The notes under the pieces were generated by a model that saw nothing but the letters and a program-made list of their open reading frames with translations, did not search any database and was not told where the DNA came from. A stretch of 64,000 bases of DNA from an uncultured Bacteroidota bacterium (GTDB lineage: Bacteria > Bacteroidota > Bacteroidia > Chitinophagales > Chitinophagaceae). Positions 28,070 to 37,500 of the stretch are shown piece by piece. The position numbers and the translations under genes are program-made. Position 1 is the first letter of the stretch, and each line of letters begins with the position of its first letter. Location: positions 62,001 through 126,000 of the forward strand of contig CAIRYK010000043.1 of the NCBI GenBank assembly GCA_903882805.1. The letters run 5' to 3'.

Positions 28070-28744
28070 TTATATACGCGCTCCAAAAAGCAGACTACCT
28101 ATGCGCACCATATTACTACCCTGCTCGATAGCCAGCTTGTAGTCGCCGCTCATACCCATAGAGCACACCTTAAACCATGGCCGGTTGAAAAATGCGCTAT
28201 CGGATAGGTGCACGAAAAAGTTATGCAGCCTGAAGAATTCTGCCTTTACCTTGGCTTCGACTTCAGTATTAGTCGCCATACCCATCAGTCCGCAAATCCT
28301 TACATTCTGCATGTATTCGGTTTCCGCTTCCAACTGTTCGGTAATGACGAGTATTTCCTTTTCATCGAGGCCAAATTTGGTTTCTTCGTCGGCAATGTGC
28401 ATTTGTAGCAGCACATCTATCACACGGTTATGTTTTAGGCCCTGCTTGTTTATTTCCTCAAGCAGCTTATAGCTATCCACAGCGTGTATAAGATGCACAA
28501 ATTCGGCAATGTATTTTACTTTGTTGCTTTGCAGGTGCCCTATGTAGTGCCATTTTATATCTATAGGCATCTGATTGTGTTTGTCCACCAGCTCCTGCAC
28601 ATAGTTTTCTCCAAAATGCCGCTGCCCCAAATCGTAAAGTTCCTGTATATCGCCTACCGGCTTTGTTTTAGAAACAGCTACCAGCGTCACCCCTTTGTCT
28701 TTAAACTCCTCAATCAACGCGCTCCAAACACCTTCATTAATCAT
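28070..28744 (-). CDS. YggS/PROSC-family PLP-homeostasis protein
   Basis: This 224-residue single-domain alanine-racemase-like barrel binds pyridoxal phosphate and buffers the cofactor, with no known catalytic reaction. Family marks are VAVSKTKP (PLP lysine in this segment, about 22-29), FGENYVQEL, WHYIGHLQSNK and the GLMGMAT segment. It lies 5 bases downstream of panB on the same strand, so the two are an operon. The pairing fits because YggS mutants in other bacteria disturb amino acid and CoA-related metabolism. Confidence 0.92.
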   Translation of the reverse strand: MINEGVWSALIEEFKDKGVTLVAVSKTKPVGDIQELYDLGQRHFGENYVQELVDKHNQMPIDIKWHYIGHLQSNKVKYIAEFVHLIHAVDSYKLLEEINKQGLKHNRVIDVLLQMHIADEETKFGLDEKEILVITEQLEAETEYMQNVRICGLMGMATNTEVEAKVKAEFFRLHNFFVHLSDSAFFNRPWFKVCSMGMSGDYKLAIEQGSNMVRIGSLLFGARI

Positions 28745-28749
28745 AGATC

Positions 28750-29565
28750 CTAATATTGTTCTTGTTCGTTCGGGAAGTCTTTCGATTTCACGTCTGTTAT
28801 GTATTTTTTAGTAGCGTCTTTCATGTCCTCATAAAGGTTCATGTATCTACGCAAAAATCTTGGTGAAAAGTTCTTGGTAATTCCCAGCATATCGTGCATC
28901 ACCAGCACTTGTCCGTCTACCTGATTACCAGCCCCTATACCTATTACCGGTATATTCAGCAAGCTGGCTACCCTACCCCCCAGCGACGCTGGTATTTTCT
29001 CCAGCACCAGCGAAAAACAACCAGCATCTTGCAGTAGCTGCGCATTGCGCAACAGCGTTTCGGCTTCTTCTTCTTCCTTAGCTCTTACAGCATAGGTGCC
29101 AAACTTATATATAGATTGCGGTGTAAGGCCCAGATGCCCCATCACCGGCACACCTGCTCCTGTAATGCGCTTTATACTATCGCACACCTCTTCGCCGCCT
29201 TCCAGCTTTATACCATGCGCGCCTGCTTCCTTCATTATTCTAATGGCCGAATTGAGCGCTTCCTTGCTGTTACCCTGATACGAACCAAACGGCAAATCAA
29301 CAATTACCAGACACCTTTGACAGGCCCTTATAACACTTTGTGCATGATATATCATCTGATCGAGCGTGATAGGCAATGTGGTTTCATGACCTGCCATTAC
29401 ATTACTCGCAGAATCTCCTACCAATATCACATCAATACCGGCATCGTCAAATATCCTCGCCATCGAAAAGTCGTAAGCCGTAAGCATGCTTATCTTTTCG
29501 TTACGATTTTTCATCCATTGTAGTGTATGGGTGGTAACACGCTTTATCTCTGAGTGTGTAGACAT
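28750..29565 (-). CDS. panB: 3-methyl-2-oxobutanoate hydroxymethyltransferase
   Basis: This 271-residue enzyme adds a hydroxymethyl group from methylene-tetrahydrofolate to ketoisovalerate, the first step of pantothenate synthesis. Typical segments are [60 protein letters not shown] and [20 protein letters not shown]. Length and motifs are complete. It leads the operon with the YggS-type gene. Confidence 0.96.
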   Translation of the reverse strand: MSTHSEIKRVTTHTLQWMKNRNEKISMLTAYDFSMARIFDDAGIDVILVGDSASNVMAGHETTLPITLDQMIYHAQSVIRACQRCLVIVDLPFGSYQGNSKEALNSAIRIMKEAGAHGIKLEGGEEVCDSIKRITGAGVPVMGHLGLTPQSIYKFGTYAVRAKEEEEAETLLRNAQLLQDAGCFSLVLEKIPASLGGRVASLLNIPVIGIGAGNQVDGQVLVMHDMLGITKNFSPRFLRRYMNLYEDMKDATKKYITDVKSKDFPNEQEQY

Positions 29566-29749
29566 AACAGTGAACCCTTTGCCGTTTTATAAAGAATGAT
29601 TCAGCATAAAAAACTATAACTCAAACTCTTCAGACAAAGGTAATTTGGGCTGTAAATGTAGTAATTAACCACGAATATCACTGCGCATGGAGTGCAATGA
29701 CCTAAAATTTGCCTTTTCATCCTTTGGTGTCAAACACGGCTATTTACCG

Positions 29750-32700
29750 CTATAATGTATATTTGTTAGGTACCGTTACTGTAAATTTACTGCCTACACC
29801 CAGCTTCGATTCCAGTGCAATTACACCTTCAAGTTTGGCCACATTTTGTTTTACAATATAAAGTCCTAGTCCACTGCCTTCAGATTTATTAGTGTTTCTG
29901 TAAAACATTTCAAACACCTGCTGATATTTATCTTCAGGTATACCCTCGCCATTGTCTTCAACAATTAAAAGTCCACTATCACCAATTAGTTTAAAAGTAA
30001 ATCTTACAAACGACGCGACATTTTCTCTGCGGTATTTAACTGCATTGGTAATAAGGTTACTGAGTATTGTTACTATACTTAGTTTATCGGAAACAAAGGT
30101 ATGTTCAGTATCTATTTCGGTAGTAAACGTAACAGACTCAAAACCATTAATATAGCTAATGCCTTCTATTATGCTGTCGTAAATCGCTTTTATATCAAGC
30201 GTTTCACAATTCACCTTTATTCGCTTTGTGCGCGAAAACTCAAGTATCCCTTTTATTACGTTGTCGAGCTTCAAAATGCTCGATTTCATCATTCCTAAAT
30301 AAGACTTTGCATCTACATTATCGGCTATTATATCTTGCGTAATATTAATCAATCCAAGAACTGAGGTGAGCGGAGCGCGCAAATCGTGACTCGCGCTATA
30401 GACAAATCTATCCAATTCTGCATTGATGGTTTGCAGCTCTGAATTTTGCTGAAGTAAAATACCTTCAGTTCTTTTTCGGTCGGTGATATCTCTGTTTACA
30501 GATATTATTCCATATTTATTGATATCAACTTTAATCAGCGAGCTATTTACTTCAAAAGGAACTATTTCGCCTTTTTTATTGAGCAAATTTACTTCTATCA
30601 ATTTTGAAGGGCTATAACCTCTTTTAACATCTGCTAACCTGTCACGGATTATGTTTTTGTTTTCTTCAGGAATAAAATCAAATATATTCCTGCCTTTGTA
30701 AGAATTCTCGTTTAAGCCAAAAAACTCAATACCTACATTATTCATAAACTCTATTTTACCATCAAAAGAGTAAGATACAATCATGTCATGAGCAGTTTCT
30801 GTCAGCAAACGGTATTGGGCTTCGCTCTTACGTAACTCATCCATCAATAGAAATGAATCAAGACTTCGAGCTATACGTTCTGAAATTTGCTTAAAAAGGC
30901 GTTTTTCATCTTCGGACCAATTTCGGGAGTGAGAACATTGATGCATACCTAACAGCCAAGGTTTACCCTTTTTAGGATGCAATGCTATACCGATACCGGA
31001 TTTTATTGCATAGGCCGTTGCCATTTCGGGTATTATTTGAATTATTTGGTCTTCATTTACTGCAAATGCTTCCTTGTCAGAAAGGGCTATTTCAAATACC
31101 TTGGCGTATTCTTTAGTAACCTCCATTTCAGCGCCTATTTCAAATGCCCCTTTAAAATCCGCACGAGTCACCTCCATTGGCACAATACAACTAGCAGCCT
31201 GAGGATCGCAGGGATACAAGAGCCAAGCTCTGTCTGAACCAAAAATATCAAGCAGTGAATGTAGCATTTCTTTGTTCAGCTCCATCATGTCATCGTCCAT
31301 GGTGGCGCGCTGCAGTATATCGCTAACTTTATCTAAACCCTCCAAAAACTTAACAGAATCTGCAAGCGCCATTTCGGCCTTTTTCCTATTAAGCATACCG
31401 GCAATAACGTCTGCGGTAGCTTCTAAAAACTGAACTTCTTTTTGACTAAATACGTGCCCCTGATTAAGATATACGACTATAACACCCAGTGTATCGCCCT
31501 GATAAACGATTGGTACATTATAGTGCCCATGTGCATAAGTATCACCTATATGCTTGTGCAAATGATTGATACAATTTGTGAAAATAGTTTTCCCGTCTGT
31601 AGCTGCTCGTCCACATAAACACTCACCAAACTTAACGTTTGCGCACGCTGTCTGTAGCTGCTCAGGCATATTTATTTGGCTTGTCAGCATTAATGTGTCC
31701 CTGGCTTCATTTGATAAAAATATCCCTCCCCGGTATTGCAATTCTATAAAAGAAGCTTGCAATATGATTTCGAGAATCTCATTAAGATTATCCTTAACCG
31801 AATTATTGTTCAACGAAACTTTTAGTATTCTGTTTAATTCCTGTTGAGCGCTATGATTGTGTTGTTGTTCTAATTCCGCTTTTTTTCTGTCCGAAACATC
31901 CCTACCAACAATAACTAATGCTTCCCGATGATGCTGTTCATTGTACAACGGCACTTTCAACACTTCAAAATGATGCAGAATACCATGCTCGTCCGGCACC
32001 ACTTCCTCACCTCTCGACAGCTCGCCAGCATCCCAGGCTATTTTGTCGCTTTTCTCACAGTAAAGCAAATACTCAAATAACTCTGGGCTCAATTCAGCTA
32101 TTTCATGATCCGATTTATTCACCCAATCTTTATTTTCGAGTCGGAATATCTTTCTTGCTACTGAGTTTATCACCTTCCATTTCCCAAGTCCGTCTTTCAG
32201 AATTATGGCATCCGGAATAGCCTCAATTAGGGCTTGCAATCTTTCTTCATTAAGCTTGGCTGATCGGCTTGCAGCAACGCTCTCTGTAATATCCATTGAA
32301 TATACCCTGAAAACGCGTCGCTCACTAATATGATGTATGGATTGCCTGTACCAGGCGCCACTTACTTCTACCTCTCTATATTCGTCGCCTAATTGTATTC
32401 CAGATAAAAATAGATGCTCTGTGCCAAGTTCATATATTTCAGGAAACAAACTTATAGCGGCGGGATTAGCGTATAATACGACTCCAGAATCATCAAATTC
32501 TACGATCGGCGTTTTATTGTGTTCAGGAATGCTGGCCAGAAATTTGATATTCTGATCATTCTTATACCTTTCAGTCAGATTAGTAATTATTCCGCCATAA
32601 TAAACATCATCCCCTACTACCCACGATGACATTGTAACTTCCAACGGTAAATGATCTCCATTTTTATTTATACCAATTGTTTCTGTTTTAACGCCCATTT

Positions 32701-33682
32701 TACCTAAATCAAAGCAAGAATCCTTATTATCTTGATCGGTTCCAATGTGCTCAATCATTAATTTTTTACACGATTGGCCTATTATTTCTTCACTTTGCCA
32801 TCCGAAAATAGTAGTTGTGGCCGCATTGCAAAATTGTACATTATGTTGCTTATCAATAATAATAACAGCATCTGAAATACCCTCTATTACTGCATTAAAG
32901 CGAGCTAAATTCTCTTTTATGCTTGCCAATGCTTGCTTTTTCTCTGTAATATCAACAACAGTGCCCTGGAAACTAATAATTTTACCTGAACTATCTCTAA
33001 TAATTGAAGTAAAATCATATACATCTCTCGCCATCCCATTAGCATGAATTATCCTATATTCTTGCTCAAAATTATCTACCCCTGCCTTAGTATATTCTTT
33101 TACTTCAGCAATAGTTCTTTCTAAATCCGCTGGGTGTATCAGCGATCCATAAGGTACCTCTTTGGAAATTAAATCGCTTGCAGCATATCCAAATTGAGTC
33201 AACACATTAGGTGATACATAATCGATCATCCAGGTAAAATCTGGTCGCCATTTAAAAATAACGGTAGATCCTCCTGCAAACAAACCCTTGACTTCAACAA
33301 TAGGCGATGGTATTTTAGCCCTATATTCCACAAGTGTCAATTGGTAATAGGCAATATCATTATCAAGGCCCAGATAATTTATTTGCATTTTAAAATCTCC
33401 GCTGTAGCCAGGTAATGGTGATACTATAATACCCAATTCAGTATCAATCGTTGCGCCGGATAGGATAGCTTCTTTTAAATCAAACAAACTAAACTCCTGA
33501 TTATCAATGATATAAAACGGAAGATCAAAAAATGACGTGCCATCAATCATTGATGCTGACTGATTAAAAACAGTATTGTTTTTTCTATTAGTAAACCTGA
33601 CAGATCCAGATTGGTCAATTATATAAATTTCACACTTTAGCCTGTTGAGTATTTCTTCAGACCATTTACCTGAACCATTCAT
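29750..33682 (-). CDS. Multi-PAS/GAF sensor histidine kinase
   Basis: This 1310-residue protein has no clear membrane helices. Rough order: degenerate PAS (10-120), PAS (135-255), PAS (258-375), short PAS (380-470), PAS (480-600), GAF (620-770), GAF (785-940), PAS (945-1070), HisKA with phosphoacceptor H1099 in SASHDLRAPL, and HATPase_c (1195-1305) with NLITNAVKY, DNGEGIP and GSGLGLYIV. PAS modules are followed by PAC-like DITEKKQ and DITDRKRTE. It would sense several cytosolic signals and phosphorylate a response regulator. No receiver or regulator gene is adjacent, so its partner lies elsewhere. Confidence 0.9.
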   Translation of the reverse strand: MNGSGKWSEEILNRLKCEIYIIDQSGSVRFTNRKNNTVFNQSASMIDGTSFFDLPFYIIDNQEFSLFDLKEAILSGATIDTELGIIVSPLPGYSGDFKMQINYLGLDNDIAYYQLTLVEYRAKIPSPIVEVKGLFAGGSTVIFKWRPDFTWMIDYVSPNVLTQFGYAASDLISKEVPYGSLIHPADLERTIAEVKEYTKAGVDNFEQEYRIIHANGMARDVYDFTSIIRDSSGKIISFQGTVVDITEKKQALASIKENLARFNAVIEGISDAVIIIDKQHNVQFCNAATTTIFGWQSEEIIGQSCKKLMIEHIGTDQDNKDSCFDLGKMGVKTETIGINKNGDHLPLEVTMSSWVVGDDVYYGGIITNLTERYKNDQNIKFLASIPEHNKTPIVEFDDSGVVLYANPAAISLFPEIYELGTEHLFLSGIQLGDEYREVEVSGAWYRQSIHHISERRVFRVYSMDITESVAASRSAKLNEERLQALIEAIPDAIILKDGLGKWKVINSVARKIFRLENKDWVNKSDHEIAELSPELFEYLLYCEKSDKIAWDAGELSRGEEVVPDEHGILHHFEVLKVPLYNEQHHREALVIVGRDVSDRKKAELEQQHNHSAQQELNRILKVSLNNNSVKDNLNEILEIILQASFIELQYRGGIFLSNEARDTLMLTSQINMPEQLQTACANVKFGECLCGRAATDGKTIFTNCINHLHKHIGDTYAHGHYNVPIVYQGDTLGVIVVYLNQGHVFSQKEVQFLEATADVIAGMLNRKKAEMALADSVKFLEGLDKVSDILQRATMDDDMMELNKEMLHSLLDIFGSDRAWLLYPCDPQAASCIVPMEVTRADFKGAFEIGAEMEVTKEYAKVFEIALSDKEAFAVNEDQIIQIIPEMATAYAIKSGIGIALHPKKGKPWLLGMHQCSHSRNWSEDEKRLFKQISERIARSLDSFLLMDELRKSEAQYRLLTETAHDMIVSYSFDGKIEFMNNVGIEFFGLNENSYKGRNIFDFIPEENKNIIRDRLADVKRGYSPSKLIEVNLLNKKGEIVPFEVNSSLIKVDINKYGIISVNRDITDRKRTEGILLQQNSELQTINAELDRFVYSASHDLRAPLTSVLGLINITQDIIADNVDAKSYLGMMKSSILKLDNVIKGILEFSRTKRIKVNCETLDIKAIYDSIIEGISYINGFESVTFTTEIDTEHTFVSDKLSIVTILSNLITNAVKYRRENVASFVRFTFKLIGDSGLLIVEDNGEGIPEDKYQQVFEMFYRNTNKSEGSGLGLYIVKQNVAKLEGVIALESKLGVGSKFTVTVPNKYTL

Positions 33683-34126
33683 AAGAACAATTTACAATTA
33701 ACACTAAACACATTAATGAAAGCTAAACTTAACTACACCAACTCCCGAAAACAAAAATTGAATTGCTCATTAAGTACAAAAAACGATAAATCCATCACAA
33801 AACACTCAATTTATCTCGATATTTACCATGACTAATGTCAGGAAAATCAACGAGAAAACAAAATCAGCAGCATCATATTGCACAAAATAATTACATTTAT
33901 TTCTCGCTAATACAAAGAACGACATCCCCTTTTAATTTATCAATTCTGCTCCTTAGCAATAATTACCTTTTTTTGATTTTGCAGTAAAGCGCGAATCTAT
34001 CAACGAGTTAGTTATAACTAAATTTAATGGTTCTTTATCAATTTTAATCGGCATACCATTTTGCCTTGAACTATCTTTGTATCATTATTCAGCTAACACA
34101 AGCAGATTTAAGATAGAATTGCAAAA
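33683..34126. other. Divergent regulatory region between sensor kinase and metal efflux operon
   Basis: No gene was seen in these 444 bases. A perfect 14-base palindrome TTAGTTATAACTAA lies at 34008-34021. TATCTTTG at 34073-34080 is a -7 element candidate for the efflux operon, giving a start near 34084 and a 43-base leader. No good -33 box was found. The sensor kinase promoter was not identified. Confidence 0.45.
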
Positions 34127-34510
34127 TTGAGGATATTCGTAATAAATATAATTTTGGTTTTTACAGCGTTAAACACTGTAACGCTGAATCAATTTTCTAA
34201 ACTGCCCCTTTTAGTAATACATTATGTAGACCATTGGCAAAGAAACCACGATGTTACGATAGCTGACTTTTGGGATATGCACTATGGTGGACACGATATT
34301 AATGATAAAGACGACGAGCAAGACAAGCAGTTGCCTCTAAAGAGTTTTAGCCCTACGGCATTTCAAGTATACGCATTCCCCGATAACGAACCTTTTTCGT
34401 TGTCGCCACATTTCTTTTCTATTGTAAAAAACACGCCGCTGTTTAGGTCGTTGTTCTTCCCTACCCAAGTCACATCCTGTTTGTTCAGGCCTCCACGTGC
34501 ATTAGCGTAA
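34127..34510 (+). CDS. Small His/Asp-rich exported protein of the metal efflux operon
   Basis: This 127-residue protein starts with TTG; no ATG fits. A hydrophobic N-terminus (about 4-30) may be a signal or membrane anchor. It is followed by HYVDHWQRNHD and MHYGGHDINDKDDEQDKQLP, a cluster of His and Asp residues suited to binding metal. Similar short proteins precede CusA/CzcA genes in many Bacteroidota, as far as I recall. It begins the operon, 79 bases before the pump gene. Its role is unknown; metal sensing or periplasmic metal handling is an inference. Confidence 0.62.
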   Translation: MRIFVINIILVFTALNTVTLNQFSKLPLLVIHYVDHWQRNHDVTIADFWDMHYGGHDINDKDDEQDKQLPLKSFSPTAFQVYAFPDNEPFSLSPHFFSIVKNTPLFRSLFFPTQVTSCLFRPPRALA

Positions 34511-34589
34511 ATGTTTTTTTTATATTTAACTATTCCCATCACCTAGGCGTTGGGTAAGAGATTACGTTAATTATTTCAACAATAAATTT

Positions 34590-37500
34590 ATGCTCAATAA
34601 AATCATTAGCTTTTCTATAAAAAATAAGCTGATCGTTGGTTTGTTCGTGCTGGCTTTAATTGGCTGGGGCGTATACGAAACAACAAGACTACCAATAGAT
34701 GCTGTGCCGGATATTTCAGACAATCAGGTGCAAATTATTACCGTTTCGCCGGCTTTAGGCGCACCAGACATTGAACGTCTAATTAGTTTTCCGGTAGAGC
34801 AAGCCATTAGTAGCATCCCCGGTATGAAACAAATCAGGAGCTTTTCCCGCTTCGGTTTGTCATTGGTAACCATTGTATTTACAGAAGACGTAGATATATA
34901 TTGGGCACGCCAACAAGTGAGTGAGAAATTGCAGATGGTGCAACGCGACTTTCCTTCAGGAATTGGCTCGCCCGAAATGGCGCCTGTATCTACCGGCTTG
35001 GGCGAAATATACCAATATGTTGTTCGGCCGCTACCGGGCTATGAAGGTAAATACGGGCCAATGGAACTACGCACCATACAAGATTGGATAGTACGCAGGC
35101 AACTCTTGGGCACACCGGGTGTGGCTGAAGTATCGAGTTTTGGGGGCAAACTAAAACAATATGAAATTGCTGTAAAACAAGAGCAACTAAAAGCATACCG
35201 ACTAACAATAGGTCAAGTATTCGAAGCCCTTGAGAAAAACAACCAAAATACTGGCGGCGCTTATATAGAAAAAGGACCAACGGTATTGTACATACGCAGC
35301 GAGGGGTTGGCTACATCGCTATCAGATATAGAAAAGATAGTGGTAAAAACACTAGACGATGGCACGCCATTACTCATGAAAGATGTCGCTACAGTACAGT
35401 ATGGGTCAGCTATACGCTATGGAGCCATGACTTATAACGACAAAGGAGAAGTGGCCGGAGCTGTAGTCATGATGCTGAAGGGCGAGAACGCCTCGGTGGT
35501 GATCAAGAAGGTGAAAGAACGCATTGCGCTGATACAGAAAATGGTGCCTGAAGGCGTAGTAATTGAGCCCTTCCTTGATAGAACAAAAATGGTAAATAAT
35601 GCCATTAAAACGGTGGAAACCAACCTAATGGAAGGCGCGCTCATCGTGATATTCCTGCTTGTTTTTTTCCTTGGAAACCTTAGAGCTGGGCTTATAGTTT
35701 CATCGGTCATACCGCTTTCTATGTTATTTGCCATCATTCTGATGAATAAATTTGGCGTTGGCGGCAACCTGATGTCGCTGGGAGCAATAGATTTTGGTTT
35801 GATCGTAGATGGGTCTGTAATTGTAGTAGAGGCAATTCTACATCGTTTTGCACATTCCCGACAGTTCAAATCGATGGGCTTGATATCACAATCCGACATG
35901 GATACTGAAGTAGGCGTCTCTACCGGCCACATGATCAAATCTGCGGTATTCAGCCAGATCATCATACTCATAGTTTATTTACCCATTTTGTCGCTTCAGG
36001 GCATAGAAGGTAAGATGTTCAAACCTATGGCTTACACCATAGCTTTTGCAATCTTTGGCGCGTTCCTGCTATCTATCACTTATGTGCCTATGATGGCGGC
36101 TCTTTGTCTTAAAAAGAAGCTGAACCACAACAAAACGATGGCAGATAAATTTATGGCCTGGCTGGAGAGAAAATACCAACCTCTGCTCAGTAAAGCTATG
36201 CTGTTCCCTAAAGCTATTATTGCGGTTACTTTGATGCTGTTTGCATTAGCCACCATTATTCTTACAGGTATGGGAGGCGAATTTATGCCCCAGCTCGAAG
36301 AAGGTGATTTTGCAGTAGAGACACGCCTACTTACAGGTAGTAACCTAAGCAATACCATCCGTTCGACTCAGCAAGCTGCAAAAATTCTAAAAGAGAAATT
36401 CCCTGAAGTGACCAAGGTTGTTACTAAAATAGGCAGCGCTGAAATACCTACCGACCCAATGCCTTTTGAAGCCAGCGACATGATGGTGATACTGAAAGAC
36501 AAAAAGGAGTGGACCTCAGCGAAAACCTTCAGCGAATTGAGCGCCAAAATGACCAAAGAACTGGAAGCAGTACCCGGCATAAGCGTCGGATTTCAGTTTC
36601 CGGTGCAGATGAGATTTAATGAACTGATGACCGGAGCCCGTCAGGATGTGGTGTGTAAGATATTTGGCGAAAATCTGGACAGCCTGACCAGCTATGCTCA
36701 AAAGCTAAACGAAATAATACAAACTGTAGACGGAGCGATAAATATTTATGAAGAAAAAGTGACCGGAATGCCGCAAGTGGTGATAAAATATAACCGTGAC
36801 GCTATGGCAAAATTCGGGCTTAATGTATCCGACGTGAACCGGGTGGTAAATGCGGCATTTGCAGGACAAATAGCCGGGCAGGTTTACGAAGGCGAAAAAA
36901 GATTTGACCTCGTAGTACGCCTAGCAGGCGAATCGCGTAAAAATCTAGCCGACATCCAGAATCTGCTTATAGAAACAAATAAGGGCGAACAAATTCCATT
37001 GTCGCTGGTAGCTGGTGTAGAAGAAATAAACGGAGTAAACCAAATACAGCGAGAAAACACGCGCAGACGTATTATTGTAGGATTCAACATTACAGGCCGC
37101 GACGTTAAAACAATAGTAGACGAACTACAGGCTAAGGTGAACAAGAGCCTGCATTTGTCGCGCGAATACACGATTGTATATGGCGGTTCGTTTGAGAATA
37201 TGACCGCTGCAAAAGAACGCCTGACAATTGTTGTGCCTATTGCGTTGCTCCTCATTTTTATGTTGCTATATTTTGCTTTCAACTCTGTAAAGCAAGGACT
37301 GCTGATTTATACAGCAATCCCCCTTTCTGCTATAGGTGGTATACTGGGGCTGTGGTTGCGCGATATGCCATTTAGTATATCGGCCGGCGTGGGCTTTATT
37401 GCTTTGTTCGGCGTTGCTGTATTGAACGGTATACTCCTGGTATCTGAGTTCAACAGACTAAAAGCGGAGGGATGGACTGATGTAAAACGAATTGTAATAC

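Noticed and set aside
34990-36000. Long minus-strand frames inside the RND pump gene
   Set aside because: They are antisense to a clearly conserved protein and show no family features.
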